A stretch of 64,000 bases of DNA from Ceratodon purpureus. Its lineage: Eukaryota; Streptophyta; Bryopsida; Pseudoditrichales; Ditrichaceae. The notes under the pieces were generated by a model. It saw nothing but the letters and a program-made list of their open reading frames with translations. It made no database searches and was not told the origin of the DNA. Below are positions 1-12,787 of the stretch, one piece after another (within the stretch, counting starts at the first letter, position 1; each line of letters begins with the position of its first letter). Position numbers and translations under genes: made by a program. The stretch is from the NCBI GenBank assembly GCA_014871385.1, contig CM026425.1, positions 12,633,821 through 12,697,820 on the forward strand. Reading direction: 5' to 3'.

Positions 1-59
1 GAGTTCGTACCGAGCGCCCTAGGATGAAGGTAGGGGAAAAAGACACATCAGAAGCAAAC

Positions 60-3000
60 CTAGACATTGATAAGCGAAAGAAGGCCACTCTGAAAAATAG
101 CCTTGACCTCGTTAAAGCTGAGGCTTGGAGCATGGATGTAGGAGTCCTGGTGAATATCAAGGTTGCATATAGCATTGAAGATGTAATAGAGATGCTTGCA
201 AGGCACCCAGGGAGGTCGTTTTCCCAGCGACTTGATGGACATTTCCTTGAAGTTGGGGCAGGTGCAGGCGGGCTCCGGGCCAATTGTTATTTTGTAGACG
301 TTGGACTCCGACGGTCTCAGAGACAACGCTGATGATGCACCCGAAACCTGGGTTAGGTATGAGTGTGACTGATTGGATTCGAATGGTGAGTAGAGTAGAT
401 GAGGCCAGTTGTTCTCGTGCTCTGTTCGTGGCACCCGGTTACAGCGCCGAATCTTGAATCCCCCTCGCACCGTGGGATATATTCCTGGAGCAGGGGTACA
501 CTCCACTGCGATAGGTCAAACCGTGGCCGCTGTGGGAGAGATGCACCGTCGTGAAAAACTTGGTGAGCGGGTAATTCTTGGCGTTGAGGGAGTCTGAAAC
601 CGGCTGCCTCGAGGTCAAGTATCTCCCTCTTTGAAAGGCGAGAGCCACGCTTGACAGGCCAGATAAGCGGGGGAGGGGGCATGCTGGAGACCCAGTTCCG
701 CTTAGTACCCATGACGCATCTCTGGATGTCGTCGTTACAGAAGCAGAACTGCATCCATTTTTGCTGATCCTTCCTGACGTCGGTGAAGATGCCCCAGTAG
801 CATGGCACAATTGTAGCCTTCTTTCCCCGTATGAGCCTCGCCGTGCACTTCTTATTCGTCCTCGCCTGTTGAGCAAAACACGCCTTCGCCGATCCCTTTG
901 GAAAGCCTGACAAGGTGCCACATACTCTCGTCCACATCCGTCTCCTCCACAGCGGTTACGTGATGACGACTCCTGTTCTCGTCCGGGCTTGAGACTGGCG
1001 ATGGGGGTGCCGCTTCGACCGTTTGTGGAGGTGAATCCTCTGGTTCAGCATCAGGCTCCTTGCGTGCTCGCGTATTCCTAGTGCTCAGACGAGGTTGAGA
1101 AAAATTTACCTTGTCCGGCCTGGGGGAGTCATATTCGGATCCGATCGGTTTGATTCAGCTTCCGTTTCGTGGACCCAAAGAGCTCCTCGCCTTCGCGATG
1201 TGGCTCACGGGAGAGGCAACTGTGGAGCGTCATGGAAGTGTTCAGTGGCATCGGCAAGGCGCTTGGGAATCCCTGATTTTGAGCTCGCCGTAAACGGAGT
1301 TCGGCTTTGCAAGGTCCCTTACCCGGGGTCTCACCTCGCAGGTAGGCGCTATAGTTAGTGCATTGCATGAAGCCCCTGACATAATCGTCCACCGTGGCAA
1401 AGTAGATGTTGTCGCCACGATTGCCCGACATCTGAAGCCATATATTGTGCACAGTCTCCGAGAGGTTGCAAGAGGGCATCTCGTCCTTCTCGGCGTCCGT
1501 AAGGTCCTGCAATCAAAGAAATTGCTGATTTAAATCAATTCTACGTCAAATAAGTGTATTAAGTGACTGGATAAAAAAAGAGATGTTGTACTCACCAATT
1601 GCATGAAGCCTCCCCACTGCCGATATCTAAAGTGCCAAAATACGAGCCAGAGTTCGAGGTCACGAAGACCGGAGGCAGTAGTAGTAGCGCCTGAGGAGGT
1701 CCACCATGCTCGGATCGCGTGGAAACGAATGTCGGCTTCTTCCATGTTCTTTGCATCACGATACTGCTTGCAAAGCACGTAATGCTGCCTCTGCAAATCT
1801 GATCCGATGATGTGAGCCTCAGTGTGCTTCCTAAGTGAGGTTGCCCAATGAAACTGGCACGTACGCTCACGGTCTGGCATTGGAACCGTCGCGTCGCCAC
1901 TTCCATAGATCTTCCGCACACAGTTCCAGTTGGCCTGGGCGCTGTCCGCCATGAAGCCCTTGAAGTGACTTTGTCATAGCCATATTTTGCCATTATTCCG
2001 TTCAAGAATTGCCACATCACGGTCTGGGCCCTCACGTCTTCTGACTGCATATCACAAATGGCAATAGTCATGACCCGGCAATACTGAGAGTCATAGACAT
2101 GACATGCCATGGTTGTCCAACCCTTTGTGCGCTTGACGTGATCAAACATAATCCAGGAATCTTGGAGATCCCCGCCAGGTTGCATTCGCTTTACAAGGTC
2201 CACTCCCGACCCGGGACCTTTCTCGGACATCTTAAAGATAAAAACCTTATCCCCTTCAGAACCCTGCCCGGGAAATTTATTGTCATGAATAAACTCCCAC
2301 TTGCTGCAGCCCCGCAAGGCAGCGATGCCGTCGATAATGCCCAGGTTACCGATCCCCCTGAAGGTCGTCACGGCGTTCTTAAGCCCGGGCTTGCTGAGTG
2401 TATAATACTTCTTGAACACCTCATCCAACTCTTCGTCCGAAAGAATGGTCCGCTTCTCCCCCGGTGCAGTTAGGAGGTACTCACTCAGAAAATCCTTACT
2501 CGCCTCTAGAGCTAGGGCCGATGTCTTGGCGTACGGAGTGTTCTGCATATGCAACTCGAGTAGGTCGAGAACCTTCTGCTTGGTCTCCCTGCACTCAACG
2601 TATCCAACAGGGTGGTTATGTGTACCGATATGGATACACGCACGTGACATCGCAGGATTCCCGAGCACGTAGTACATCCTTGCAGGGCACGTGGCGATGC
2701 ATTCCGGGGGATATCTGCAGATTTTGCATACAAGTGTGGACTTCGGAGGAGGATCACAACCAACGACAAACGGGGTAAGCGTGACACCGTCCCACTCAGA
2801 CTCGTTCACCTCCATCTTGCGTTTGTCTCCTCGAAGCAAGAAGTCGCACTTCTCGTTCTGGCATTTCAGATGACCTGCACATACAGAATATCTGAAAGTC
2901 AGTCCTTGGTCGTTTGTGATGTTGGTCGTCATGGTCTTGCACCATGGATGTGCGTCGTACTTCTTATCCATCCCTGCCATCGACTTTGCGCTCGCTGCAG

Positions 3001-3641
3001 TGCCGCGATCAGGGATTGGTGGAAGCTCGAAGAGCACGTCCCCGTTAAACTCGGTCGGTAGAAATGGCACCCGATCCCTCTAAGTGCTCTAAAGTCCAAC
3101 CTCGACAATGCATTCCTCGCTCCGGGTTTGGAAAAAGACGCATAAGGCCGGGGATGACACTGAAGCTACCCGATACTGGTTTCTGCGAAGAACTAGGCTG
3201 AGCTTGGGACGGCGTAACGAAATCATCCTTATCTGACTCACTTAGGACATGAATGCGTTGAGCTACGGGTTGTTTCACAGGAGGATTTGGCTCGGTTCCA
3301 ACATCGACAGTCGATGTCATGGATCGGCCCGGTGTTAATATCTCAGTGGATGCAGCCCAACGATCCGCAGTGAGTCCCCTCACGACATATCTTCTAGCCT
3401 CAAGAAGCCACTCCCTACCATCCTCAGCTCTAATCGGCATCTGATATACAGTTTGAATCAGTTCGCCGTCGTCGTTGACAATTTCTTCCTCAAGATGGAC
3501 GGACTCAAGAACAAGGTTGTATCTCACGCTCAACAAGATAGCGGTAATCGACCCTACACCCTCCGAATTACATGGGACACAGAATGGAACATCGTGACCT
3601 TCAGCACGTATACGAGCCATCTCTACGGGGAAGATGTGCAC
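60..3641 (-). pseudogene. Mutator-like (MULE) transposase with SWIM zinc finger, decayed
   Basis: Reading leftwards from an ATG at 3641, coding-quality sequence runs to about 60 but in several frames. The first block (3641-3045) is a poorly conserved N-terminus. A Cys-rich block near 2640-2750 holds CKIC, then C-x4-C, then a histidine cluster (GTHNHP). An RNase H-like region (about 2200-1960) is followed by MADSAQANWN at 1952, a likely second catalytic Asp, and a CQFHW motif resembling the MULE C-x2-H signature. A donor GTGAGT near 1597 and an acceptor TTGCAG near 1512 define one intron. The C-terminal part at about 250 has CTCPNF with a downstream PCKHLYY, the CxC...CxH pattern of SWIM fingers. 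Frames change near 3060 and near 1963, where one missing base would restore the frame, so this copy is probably inactive. The family role is DNA transposition. No terminal repeats were identified. Confidence 0.7.
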
Positions 3642-3661
3642 AGAGTGGAAGAGCCGAAGTG

Positions 3662-5386
3662 AAGCAGGAAGGCTGTTGCATTGGGTGGTTTAAGAGTTTT
3701 GTAACCAAGTACGTGATAGTTCACCATTGCAGCGTGGTTCAAGACCAGTATCATGTCCCAGAATATAGTTGAACAGCTTTTATTTTGGGCACACAATCAG
3801 CATTAATGACTGACAGATTCAAAAATAAATCGTCTATGAGAAGAAACCGTCATGGCAAAGCCTATGACGCCCTATGGAACCTCAATTAATAGGCGAACTC
3901 AGAGCTCGGTGGGGGACATTTAGCCTAAGTGCATCACACATTGGCCTTAGTCATTTTCAACATAGCACGGTTGAGGTTCATTTCTCTCTCAATGCATCAA
4001 GGATCTGATAAGAGTATGAGCCGGTTTTGTCTTCGAAGTAAGTTTTACGTTCACCGTCACAGATGCCCAAGTCACATCGGAGTGGGGGGTTAGGCTCCCC
4101 CAGTGAAGAAACCCAGGAGAGATCAGGGAAGAAGCGCAGAAAGAGTAAGACGGGGTTGCGCTTGACGGACAGGAAGTATCAGAGTCAGAGCAAGAGTCAA
4201 AGCAAGGTTGTTCGTTCAGTAAGCTCGATTCTCAGGGACTCGAGATCCAAGATTGAAGGGTGTCCGAGCGTCAACACTGGAGGATCGGCCACGAAAGTTA
4301 GCAGCAATCACTTCGTTGACGGGCAAATGACGGTGGCCGTCTCAAGGAGGGTGTTCAGCGATCTACACGCCAGTTCCATTCTTCAGCCGCGACATTCTGA
4401 TGTAAGCTTGTCAGCACGATGTCTTGGTACGTTCTAGACGCAGCTGTAGCATCATGATTGATCAGCGAGATTTTCGCTAGCCAGTGCCAGGTCGGGATCA
4501 AGTACTCGTAGGACTGGTTTGCGGCATCAGAATAGTGAGTAGTTTGATCGTCATGATAAATGTTTTATGGTTTAATAGTTTGCCGTCGCAATTTTCATGG
4601 TACGCTGGGCGTAGAGGAGGGAGTGGTTGTAGTCATCATCCAACCGGGTTGAAGCCGGCCGCGGTGTGTACTAATGGCTTATGAGGGTTTTAAAAGTTTG
4701 TAGGTTCTTGGCATGCATCACAGTCATTGTCATACTTATCTTTGAGTAGGAAGTTGGTGCGGTCATCATTGTAGTTAGCTGTAGGAATTGATGGTTGTCG
4801 CGGTTACGGTAGAGTGGGGGCCGCCGCGAGCAGGAAGTGTGGCTTAGAAGCTAATCGTGGCACGGGAGTGAGCAAGAAGTGTGACTTAGAAGCCACTCGA
4901 GGCAAGGGAGTAAGCACGCATAAATTGACAGACGGGGAGCCTTGCTCTTCAGTCTGCTGAGGGTTGTCGTGTTGGAGGTCGGAGATGCATGGAGGGGGTT
5001 TGGAGTGAGGTTCTTTGGTAGGTTAAGGGTATGCTGAAATGGTGTAAGTATAGGTTTTGAGAGGGTCTGAGAGGGGCGGCTTCAGAGCACATCTCCATCT
5101 GGGTTGCCGTTGCAAGGTTTAGGTGGATAGTGCGAGGTCTGAATTATTGTGGCCGAGAAGGGTTTGTGGGTGTCAAGAGCGGCGTTTTTTCAAGGCTTTA
5201 ATCATTGGGAGTGCACAACAGCTAGTGACGGATTGCCGTATAATACGCATTACATCTGTAAGTGTTGCTTAGGGTTTTTGTGACTTCTTAGGGTTTATGA
5301 TGTTATGCTTCGCATTTGGGTGTATTTGTTGTGCTCTGAAATGCGGCCTTCTATTGACTTGCATGTAACGTGCCTCTACCTTGCAG
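3662..5386. other. Intergenic or 5' region upstream of the ParB-methyltransferase gene
   Basis: No confidently coding gene. A 124-codon ORF at 4063-4437 (+) is Lys/Arg/Ser-rich and ends close to a possible donor (GTACGT), so it could be a first exon, but nothing recognisable is encoded. The segment ends with TTGCAG at 5381-5386, a 3' splice site six bases before the ATG of the next gene. It may therefore include a 5'-UTR exon and intron of that gene. Confidence 0.35.
4828..4911. repeat. 42-bp tandem duplication
   Basis: Two imperfect copies of a 42-bp unit start at 4828 and 4870. Both contain GAGCARGAAGTGTGRCTTAG followed by AAGC and end in GGGAGT. It lies in non-coding sequence with no known function. 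Confidence 0.6.
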
Positions 5387-5392
5387 GGCGCG

Positions 5393-8300
5393 ATGAGCAC
5401 TTCCCACGATATGGTGGACGCGGCCACAGAGGCAGTGAAGAGCGTGATAGACGATATTCCGAGAGGTTCCTTCATGGACGAGGATATGGGTAGTTCGCAA
5501 CCTCCCATCCGTAATGGCAGGGCCCCACCAAAAGTAAACTTTATGGGCTCCTTGCTCGAAGGAGATGATGAAGTGGGCAAGGCGGGGTTCTCGAGCGAGC
5601 AGCAGGAGGAGGGCTCGCGTGAGCAGCAGGAGGAGGGCTCGCGTGAGCAGCAGGAGGATGGCTCGCGTGAGCAGCCGGAGGAGGACTGGTTTCAGCCAGA
5701 ACCCAGCAAGGACAAGGACAGCAAGGAGGATGACGATCAGACCGAGGATCAGACCCAAGTTGGTGATGGCGAAGCCGGCGCTGATACTCTATTGAGCCTT
5801 GGTGGGCAGGTGGAAGAGATTGAACCTCCTCGAAAGCCTGTGAATGTTCGGCAAGCATTCCGTCAATTCAGGGAGGAGTTGAAGCCGGACCCATACGCTG
5901 CATTACTCAAAATGCGCCGCAGACCTCACCAATATTCAATGATCAAGATTCCCTTATGCCGGTTAATCCCATGTGATTTCGTGCGTCCAGCAATGCAGAG
6001 TGATGTACAGAAGTTGCAAGCTGAGTTCTTCAACGGCATAAGACCCGGGTCTGGGGCATTTTATGTTGCAGATACATCGCACACGGGGGACGTCGCAAGT
6101 GTCACCGAGGAGATGAAGTCAGGATGGTGTAACTGCTTGGAAGGTGTTGAACGCTGCGTTTGAGGATGAGATCAGGCAGCACAGGGAGACAAAAGATCTT
6201 ACAGGAAAGATGTTTTATGTCTTCGATGGTAACCACCGCACAAGGGCATGGCGGGAGTTCATCGAAGTGGAATACCCAGATGATCTTGAATGGGCTAAAG
6301 CAAACGGAAGGCCGGACTGTATTCTGCTCGATGTGAAGGGAAGCCGTGAAGCTCTAGTGACAGCAATGCATGCCATCAACAAGTGAGTCCTAAACTGTGC
6401 AAGAGTATTGTATTTTCTCCGGATGTTGATGTTGGATATAATAACATGGAAATTTAGAATCTTTGATATTAAAGAAGTGTGTGTTGTATTCGACACAGGG
6501 CCAATGAGGATGCTTACGTCAAAGAAAGGCTGCCGCACACTCTACACAAGATACAGACGTACGGGCAAATGTCTGTGGAGGAGCTGGAAAGGAGTGGAAT
6601 TCTAACGCCGGATCTTCTGGCGCGCACGAAGAGTTCAACTAAGAAGTCGTGGCATTCGATGCCTCAAGAAGTATTTGTGACGTTTTTACACAGCGTAAGT
6701 GTTATAAGAAATCAGTGCTGTCAATTCGTAATTGGATGATTCAAGTCCGGAGATGTTAATGGCACGTGGACTGAAACAGGCAACATTGGCCCAAGTCGCA
6801 GAGGAGGCTTCTCAAATTTGGATCAACGAGCACCCTGGTGATGATTCAGGGCACGAGATGAAGGCAGCTGTGGACAAGGCCGTGAAGGAAGCCAAGGATA
6901 GGCTGCAAACAAAGTTCAACAGAGAGCAAGCCGTTGCAAATCCAGTCCATGGCAAGGGATTTCAAAACGAGGTAAATACTTTGGAGTTGATCAATTGGGT
7001 TATTCTTTGAATATAGGACGTTAAAATTCGTGGTGATGAGTGGAAATTGATCTCAAAAATGGTCTGTCAGGATTGTTCTCTAAATCTTTGGACGTTCGGA
7101 TTCCGAGGGATTGTGCCCATTTAGTTCGTAGAAATGATCTGTCGGATTCTTATGAGAAATTTAGGATGTATAATTTCCAAGGGGATGTGCCCATTGAGCT
7201 CCTTTAAAATGATCTGTCGGATTCTTGGAAGAAATTTCGGACGTTCATATTCCGAGGGGATGTGCCCATTAAGTTCGTAGAAATGATCTGTCGGATTCTT
7301 ATGAGAAATTTTTGATGTTCAATTTCCAAGGGGATGTGCCCATTGAGCTCCTTTAAAATGATCTGTCGGATTCTTGGAAGAAAATTCGGACGTTCAATTT
7401 CCGAGGGGATGTGCCCATTAAGTTCGTAGAAATGATCTGTCGGATTCTTATGAGAAATTTCGGACGTTCAATTTCCGAGGGGATGTGCCCATTAAGTTCG
7501 TAGAAATGATCTGTCGGATTCTTATGAGAAATTTTGGATGTTCAATTTCCGAGGGGATGTGCCCATAAAGTTTGTAGAAATGATCTGTCGGATTTTTATG
7601 AGAAATCTTGGATGTTCAATTTCCGAGGGGATGTGCCCATTGAGCTCCTTTAAAATGATCTGTCGGATTCTTGGAAGAAATTTCGGACGTTCAGTTTCCG
7701 AGGGGATGTGCCCATTAAGTTCGTAGAAATGATCTGTCGGATTCTTATGAGAAATTTCGGACGTTCAAATTCCGAGGGGATGTGCCCAATGAGCTCGCGG
7801 AAATTTTCTAAAAAATCCGACAGATCGATTTATAACACTCATGGTAGCAAGGTACCACAGAGATTTTACATACGTTTTGATGATTTGGATCAAATATTTG
7901 CACTAAGATGTGTTTTTTTTAGTAATTTTAAGGAAAATGTGCCTCGAAATGCGAAAAATACCGAAGTACCCTGGAATGGTTGATTCGAGAAATCATCTTT
8001 AGAATCCGACAGATGGTTTTTCTGTGTACATTTACCTAGGTACTCTGGGAAACTAGTCGCAAGAAATTATCTCTAGAATCCGACAGATGGTTTTCGAGTG
8101 TCAATCATCTCAAGGTACCTTGTAAAGTTGGTGATAGCAAACAAGTTTAGAAATCCGACAGATGATTTTATTGTTTATATTTACCTGGGTACTCTGGAGT
8201 GTTTGTCCGAAGAAGTAATCTCTAAAATGTGTCAGATGATTTTAATGTGTCGATTACCGCAGGGTACTCTGTCAAGTTGGAGAATTTAGATTAGCTCTGA

Positions 8301-11300
8301 ACTCCGACATATGGTTTTGATTGTGTCAAATTACCTTGGTACTGTGGGAAGTAAGACAGTAGAAATAATCTCTGAAATTAGACTGTTGAATTCCTCAAGG
8401 TACGTCAGGAAATTAGATATCGTAAACAATCTAAAACCTATGAGAGATGGTTTATTTGTGTCAATCTACCTAGATACCTTGGAAACTTGGAGACATGAAA
8501 TAATCTCAAAAATCCGACAGACGATATTGATGTGTCGACTTCCGCAAGGTACCTTGTCAAGTTGGCAATCAAAAATCATCTCTGAAATCCGACGGAGAAT
8601 TATTTTGTGTTCACCTAGCTAGGTATTGTGGACTATATGACTCAAGAAATATTCTCTGAAATCCATTACATGATTTTTATGTTTCGAATACCCCAAGGTA
8701 CCTCGGAAACTTAGCATTGATAAATCATCTGTCTCATCCGATAGATGAAATCTACATCGTATTCTTTACATGGTACTGTGTTGCATTCGTATGACAGATC
8801 AGCTATTGGACCCTTTAGCGGTGATCTAACACACTTTCTATGAAAGAAAATGATGATTTTACATAGATAGTTAATGCTCTGTTATGAGGAAATTTGGTAT
8901 TCGATGCATTGATGTCTCTCGGATTCTAATCTTCACTAGTCTGATTACTTGGGATGCTGTTGATTTTCAGATCAAAAGACATTATGATCGGCACCAAACC
9001 AAGGTTGAGATGACCATCGACAAGCTCCAAGCAATTGCAACATCTGAGGTGTCGGCCAAAACAAAAGCGAAATGGCTGAGGTGGTGGAACGGGTCGGCGA
9101 GTTCAAGAAAAACATTGAAGTTTCCACCATCACCTTGCTCAATTGAAGTGCTTAACCCCTGGATTACAAAAGCTGCATTTTGGGCAAACGTAAGTGTAGT
9201 TCATCATTTCTGGAACTCTGGGTTGTTACACTGATTCGAGGTTATAGCCGATGGCTTCCTCTTTAGTTATTTGTGTCTAACTCTTAAGTTGATTCTTTTG
9301 TATCAGTTGGAAGACGAAGTCGAGAAAGAGTGCCTCAACTGGTTGGCAACCAGTTCCGATGCAGAGGAAGACATTAACTCCAAGCGCACTCCTATGGCCG
9401 AGTACATCGAGAAGTGGCGTGTGCTTCTATGGGAGAAGGCATACTTGTCGTTCTTCACTGGAGCTAATGTGTATTCGAAGTCGCAACCATTCAATTCCCA
9501 ACCATGGACCGACATGGCTTGGAAGCGATGTCTGTATCGGTACTTTAAGCGGGAGCTCATCCCAGCTGGTGTAGTTAAGAGTATACCACCTCCGTGGTTC
9601 AGCTGGACGGAGACATCGAATTCCGAGTTCATCTTTACAACCAACCAGCGGAAGATGTTCAATTTGAACCATCTGATTGAGTGCTGCTGGTATATCGAGT
9701 GCCCAAAGTCATTTGTAACTGCTGAGGAGAAGGCTATAAGGGAGATGTTTACCAGGAGGAAAGATGGGGAAGACGACACCCATGATATTTCAGATGAAGC
9801 ACTTCCTGCTCATGATGCAGAGCCAGAACAGGATACACAAGGTGTTTCGACATCCACTGGTGCCGGGGATGCGAACACAAAGAAACGGAAGAGGGGAGCG
9901 AAGTCGGCATCGAAGGAGTCCCACCAGGAACCAGTGAAGAAGAGGAGCAGGGGGAAGAAGTCGGACCCAGCGACTGTTGAGCCGAATGGTGCGGAGAATG
10001 GGACATTCTCTCCAAGGATTGGACATGCTGAGAAGCCAGACGTCAGCGCACCTCAAGCAGGATGCCCTGTTCATGAGTTGATTCTGAATGAATCAATAAC
10101 TGAGTGGCAGAAGGCAAATCCTAGAATGAGGTTGAAAAGCATGCCAAAGGCTTTCAACGACATGGTCCAGTGGATTCGGAGCGTCACCCCTCAACGGGTC
10201 CGGATGAAGGACGGGAAGAGTGTTCGGGGGGGTGGATTGGCAGATCTCATTATCATTGATATTCCGGAGGGTCTACCGGTCCCTGGTATATCCGATGAGG
10301 ACGAGATTCCAGATTGGAACAGCAGAGGCGACAATTACCTTGCAGCCGTCTTTGGCTTTGTTAAACTCGTTCTCCAAGACCAGGGGTGTGTGATCATTAT
10401 CCATCCGGATGACAATGGCGAAATTGAGGACGAGATTCGTGATTTTCATCAAGTGGTTGAATTGAAGTCTGAGAGGTCGTGGACAGGCATCAATAGATTG
10501 CTTCTTCGCTCCGCAAAAATAAGCGGCATGACAACATGCTTCTTTAAGGTGCAACTTCTCACATTATCCTCGAATAACAGCTTTGAATTCAGACCGACAC
10601 CCGAGGATTACAAGAAAAAGAGCATCGACATCGTTGACCGTGATGTCATCCTCAACTGGGTAACGCTGGAGCAACAGACGATGCGCAAGGAGGTGCCATG
10701 GCGAGGAGCGAGGGAGAAAGACGTGCTGTTCATCGAGAGTTTAATCAGAGCCACCACCAATCCCGGTGACGTCGTCGTCGACATCGGCGCCGGAACGGGT
10801 AAGTTTCATTGTTTTTGCACATTCATGGTAACTTTCAACAGGGCCATTATTACAAAAATTGAAACTATTACAATCTAACAAAGAGACACTCCATTGTATC
10901 AGGTGCGTCAATCAAAGCTTGCCGGCAGTCAGGACGGAACATAGTCGCGCTTGAGGATGATCACGAGCTGTATACAGAAGTCCTAAAGAAGATGGCCCTG
11001 CCGCCACTGCCTCTACCAAAGACGGATACCTCTCATGTACCGATCAAGCCGATGACTGAAAAAGACCTGGTGGCCACCCCTAAGCCGGTGAATAAATTCA
11101 TCGCCATGATGACCCAGGATAGCGACGACGAGTAAGTGAGTATTTCAATGAATATTTTTGAGATAAGACATTTTGATTACACATGGTGATATGTACAATG
11201 TGGATCAAAATTTTGATAAGGGTGTGGTTGCAGACCGCTAAGTCCGCGTTCTGGGGGGATAATTAACGAGTGCATCAAAAAGATCGCACTATCACCTGAT

Positions 11301-11468
11301 ATGCTAGGGCTTCCAGAGTATGCCGAGTTGGGGGCTCAAATTCAATCAAATGTGGAGTCTCCCACAATGAAGAAATTTACTCGTAGGAAATACGATGGTC
11401 GTGTCCTAAACTTTGTGGACATTGAAGCCGAAGTTGTTACTCATAGCATACTTGTTGATCCGGAGTGA
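5393..11468 (+). CDS. ParB-like/N4-N6 DNA methyltransferase-like fusion, multi-exon
   Basis: Start: ATG at 5393 just after acceptor TTGCAG (5381-5386). Exons from splice sites and phase: 5393-6382, 6499-6694, about 6753-6971, 8971-9189, 9307-10798, 10903-11131, 11234-11468. Residues 60-110 are a low-complexity Glu/Gln/Ser repeat. About residue 280 is FYVFDGNHRTRAW, the DGxHR signature of the ParB/sulfiredoxin-like fold. The long fifth exon has a basic KR-rich linker (9880-9960, nuclear-localisation-like). It continues with ADLIIIDIPEG, in the place of methyltransferase motif IV (usually [DNS]PP[YFW]), and then GDVVVDIGAGTG followed by a GRN-IVALE segment, the AdoMet motif I region. Motif IV before motif I is the beta-class order. 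The GAGTG codons are split exactly by an intron. One frameshift near 6140 separates the acidic N-terminus from the DGNHR block, and the third exon's acceptor is weak. ParB-methylase fusions are known in bacteria and phages, so transfer is an inference. The substrate is unknown. Confidence 0.72.
7050..7800 (+). repeat. 74-75-bp satellite array, block 1 (ATCTGTCGGATT orientation)
   Basis: ATCTGTCGG recurs at 7137, 7212, 7286, 7361, 7435, 7509, 7583, 7658 and 7732, a spacing of 74-75 bp. Each unit also has a GGATGTGCCCA box and a GGACGTTCAATTTCC-like box. Units fall into two subtypes, one with AAGTTCGTAGAAATG and one with GAGCTCCTTTAAAATG before the core. Confidence 0.92.
7813..8780 (-). repeat. 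74-bp satellite array, block 2 (inverted, diverged)
   Basis: AATCCGACAGAT-type cores lie near 7814, 8003, 8077, 8152, 8226, 8300, 8511 and 8586, again about 74 bp apart but on the opposite strand to block 1. Units also share a TGTGTCRATTACC-like stretch and a GGTACYYTGG box. Divergence is higher than in block 1, suggesting an older sub-array joined to a younger one in inverted orientation. Confidence 0.8.
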
Positions 11469-12787
11469 TCGCAATTTTACATGTTAATGAATTTTAAATT
11501 TACAGTTATTCTCTATGTATTACGGATTTTCATAGTATACAGCTTTTTATTTCAACAATACGACCTATTTACTTGGTTTGCATAATATTTACTGATTTGA
11601 ATGAACTCTGTCCTCATAATGCGATGATTACATTCTTCTTCATTAAATCGTTTTCATTCATTCAAAACTCATGGTATAAATGAAATAGCTGACTCAATCT
11701 TATTCGTTAATATGCTAATAAGTTGTTTTGTTATTTTTTTCTTGTTCAGTATCTTCTATTTGTCTGATAATCTGTTTCTACTATCTTCCGTATTAAGTTA
11801 TCTCTCTCTTGCATTTTTAATCAATTGTATGATTATTCAAGAATTCAATTAACTTAACTCATGTTCATGCCTGAATATCACAATTTTATTTTTGAAATTA
11901 CGTTCATTAAATGTTTATTATCTTTTTCTAATTTATTCGTCTATTTATAGTCTATTAATATTTTGTGCACAGTTCTTATACATTCAATATGAATCCCAAA
12001 GTAGGTTTCCAAATGTCCATCATGTATATTAAGATGCAATTCATTTGAACTGGAAGACCAAAACCTATATCCGCGCGTCACCTACCACCGACCCCGGTGG
12101 TTTTCATGGAGCTCACAAACCTTGTAACGAATCCGACAGATGGTTTTGGCTTGCGTTCAGAGCCACCGGGGTCCGTCTCCCGCTCCGTTACTTGCTCTGT
12201 CTCGTGCGTGGTTTTACACCTGGTTTCTCATGCGCAGTTTAACACATGCATTTGTTCATGTTTTTGGTATTTTTTTGTTTTGATCTATTATTATCATTCT
12301 GTCGTGTATTTATTCTCTGGTTCTTTTTGTTGTCAACATTCTAATTCGCTTTTTCCGAATGCAGCTCTTCGAAATTTGCCCTTAACCTCACGTTGAATTA
12401 CTTATCCCGGGTGGCATCTAAGTCCATCCCTTGACCATATATGACTTTGTACATTCTTTTGCTATTTCTATCATGCATTTTTTGATGCGTTCACTCTTTG
12501 TTTTACCATTATCATGATTTTGTACATTGAATCCATTTACCATTATCATGATTTTGTACATTGAATCCATTATATAATAAATTGAGGTGTGAATTGTTGC
12601 ATTTGATATACTCGATTGCAAGCATCTAGTGCAATTGAAAAAGGACTTTAATCAATTACTTCAAAATGTGAATAACACACAATGGCCTGGCATCTGTGCC
12701 GGTAGTGAACTAAGTTGATAATAGTCTTTATGCACATAGTCTACAGGGTCAAGACATACACTCTCATAAAATATTTCTACTCTGCCA
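11469..12787. other. AT-rich intergenic stretch
   Basis: After the TGA at 11466-11468 there is strongly AT-rich sequence without coding signal. It contains the 84-bp module at 12090 and a 34-bp direct duplication at about 12505-12572 (ACCATTATCATGATTTTGTA twice). Confidence 0.6.
12090..12173 (+). repeat. 84-bp palindromic-ended module, copy A
   Basis: Begins GACCCCGGTGG and ends CCACCGGGGTC, an 11-bp perfect terminal inverted repeat. The interior has AATCCGACAGATGGTTTT at 12130-12147. It has the same length and ends as the modules at 13557 and 17382, but its core is in the opposite orientation. Confidence 0.8.

Larger units (their letters stand above)
6972..8970 (+). other. Satellite-bearing intron of the ParB-methyltransferase gene
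   Basis: The donor GTAAAT follows the codons for GFQNE and the acceptor TGATTTTCAG ends at 8970. Reading phase is preserved across it. It is by far the longest intron of the gene and is largely filled by the 74-bp satellite described separately. Confidence 0.65.

Noticed and set aside
7538..8622. ORFs of 62-103 codons in the satellite
   Set aside because: Periodic products of the 74-bp repeat within an intron.
7050..8780. CRISPR-like array (regular ~74-bp spacing)
   Set aside because: Entire units are repeated, with no unique spacers between short repeats, and the context is a eukaryotic intron.
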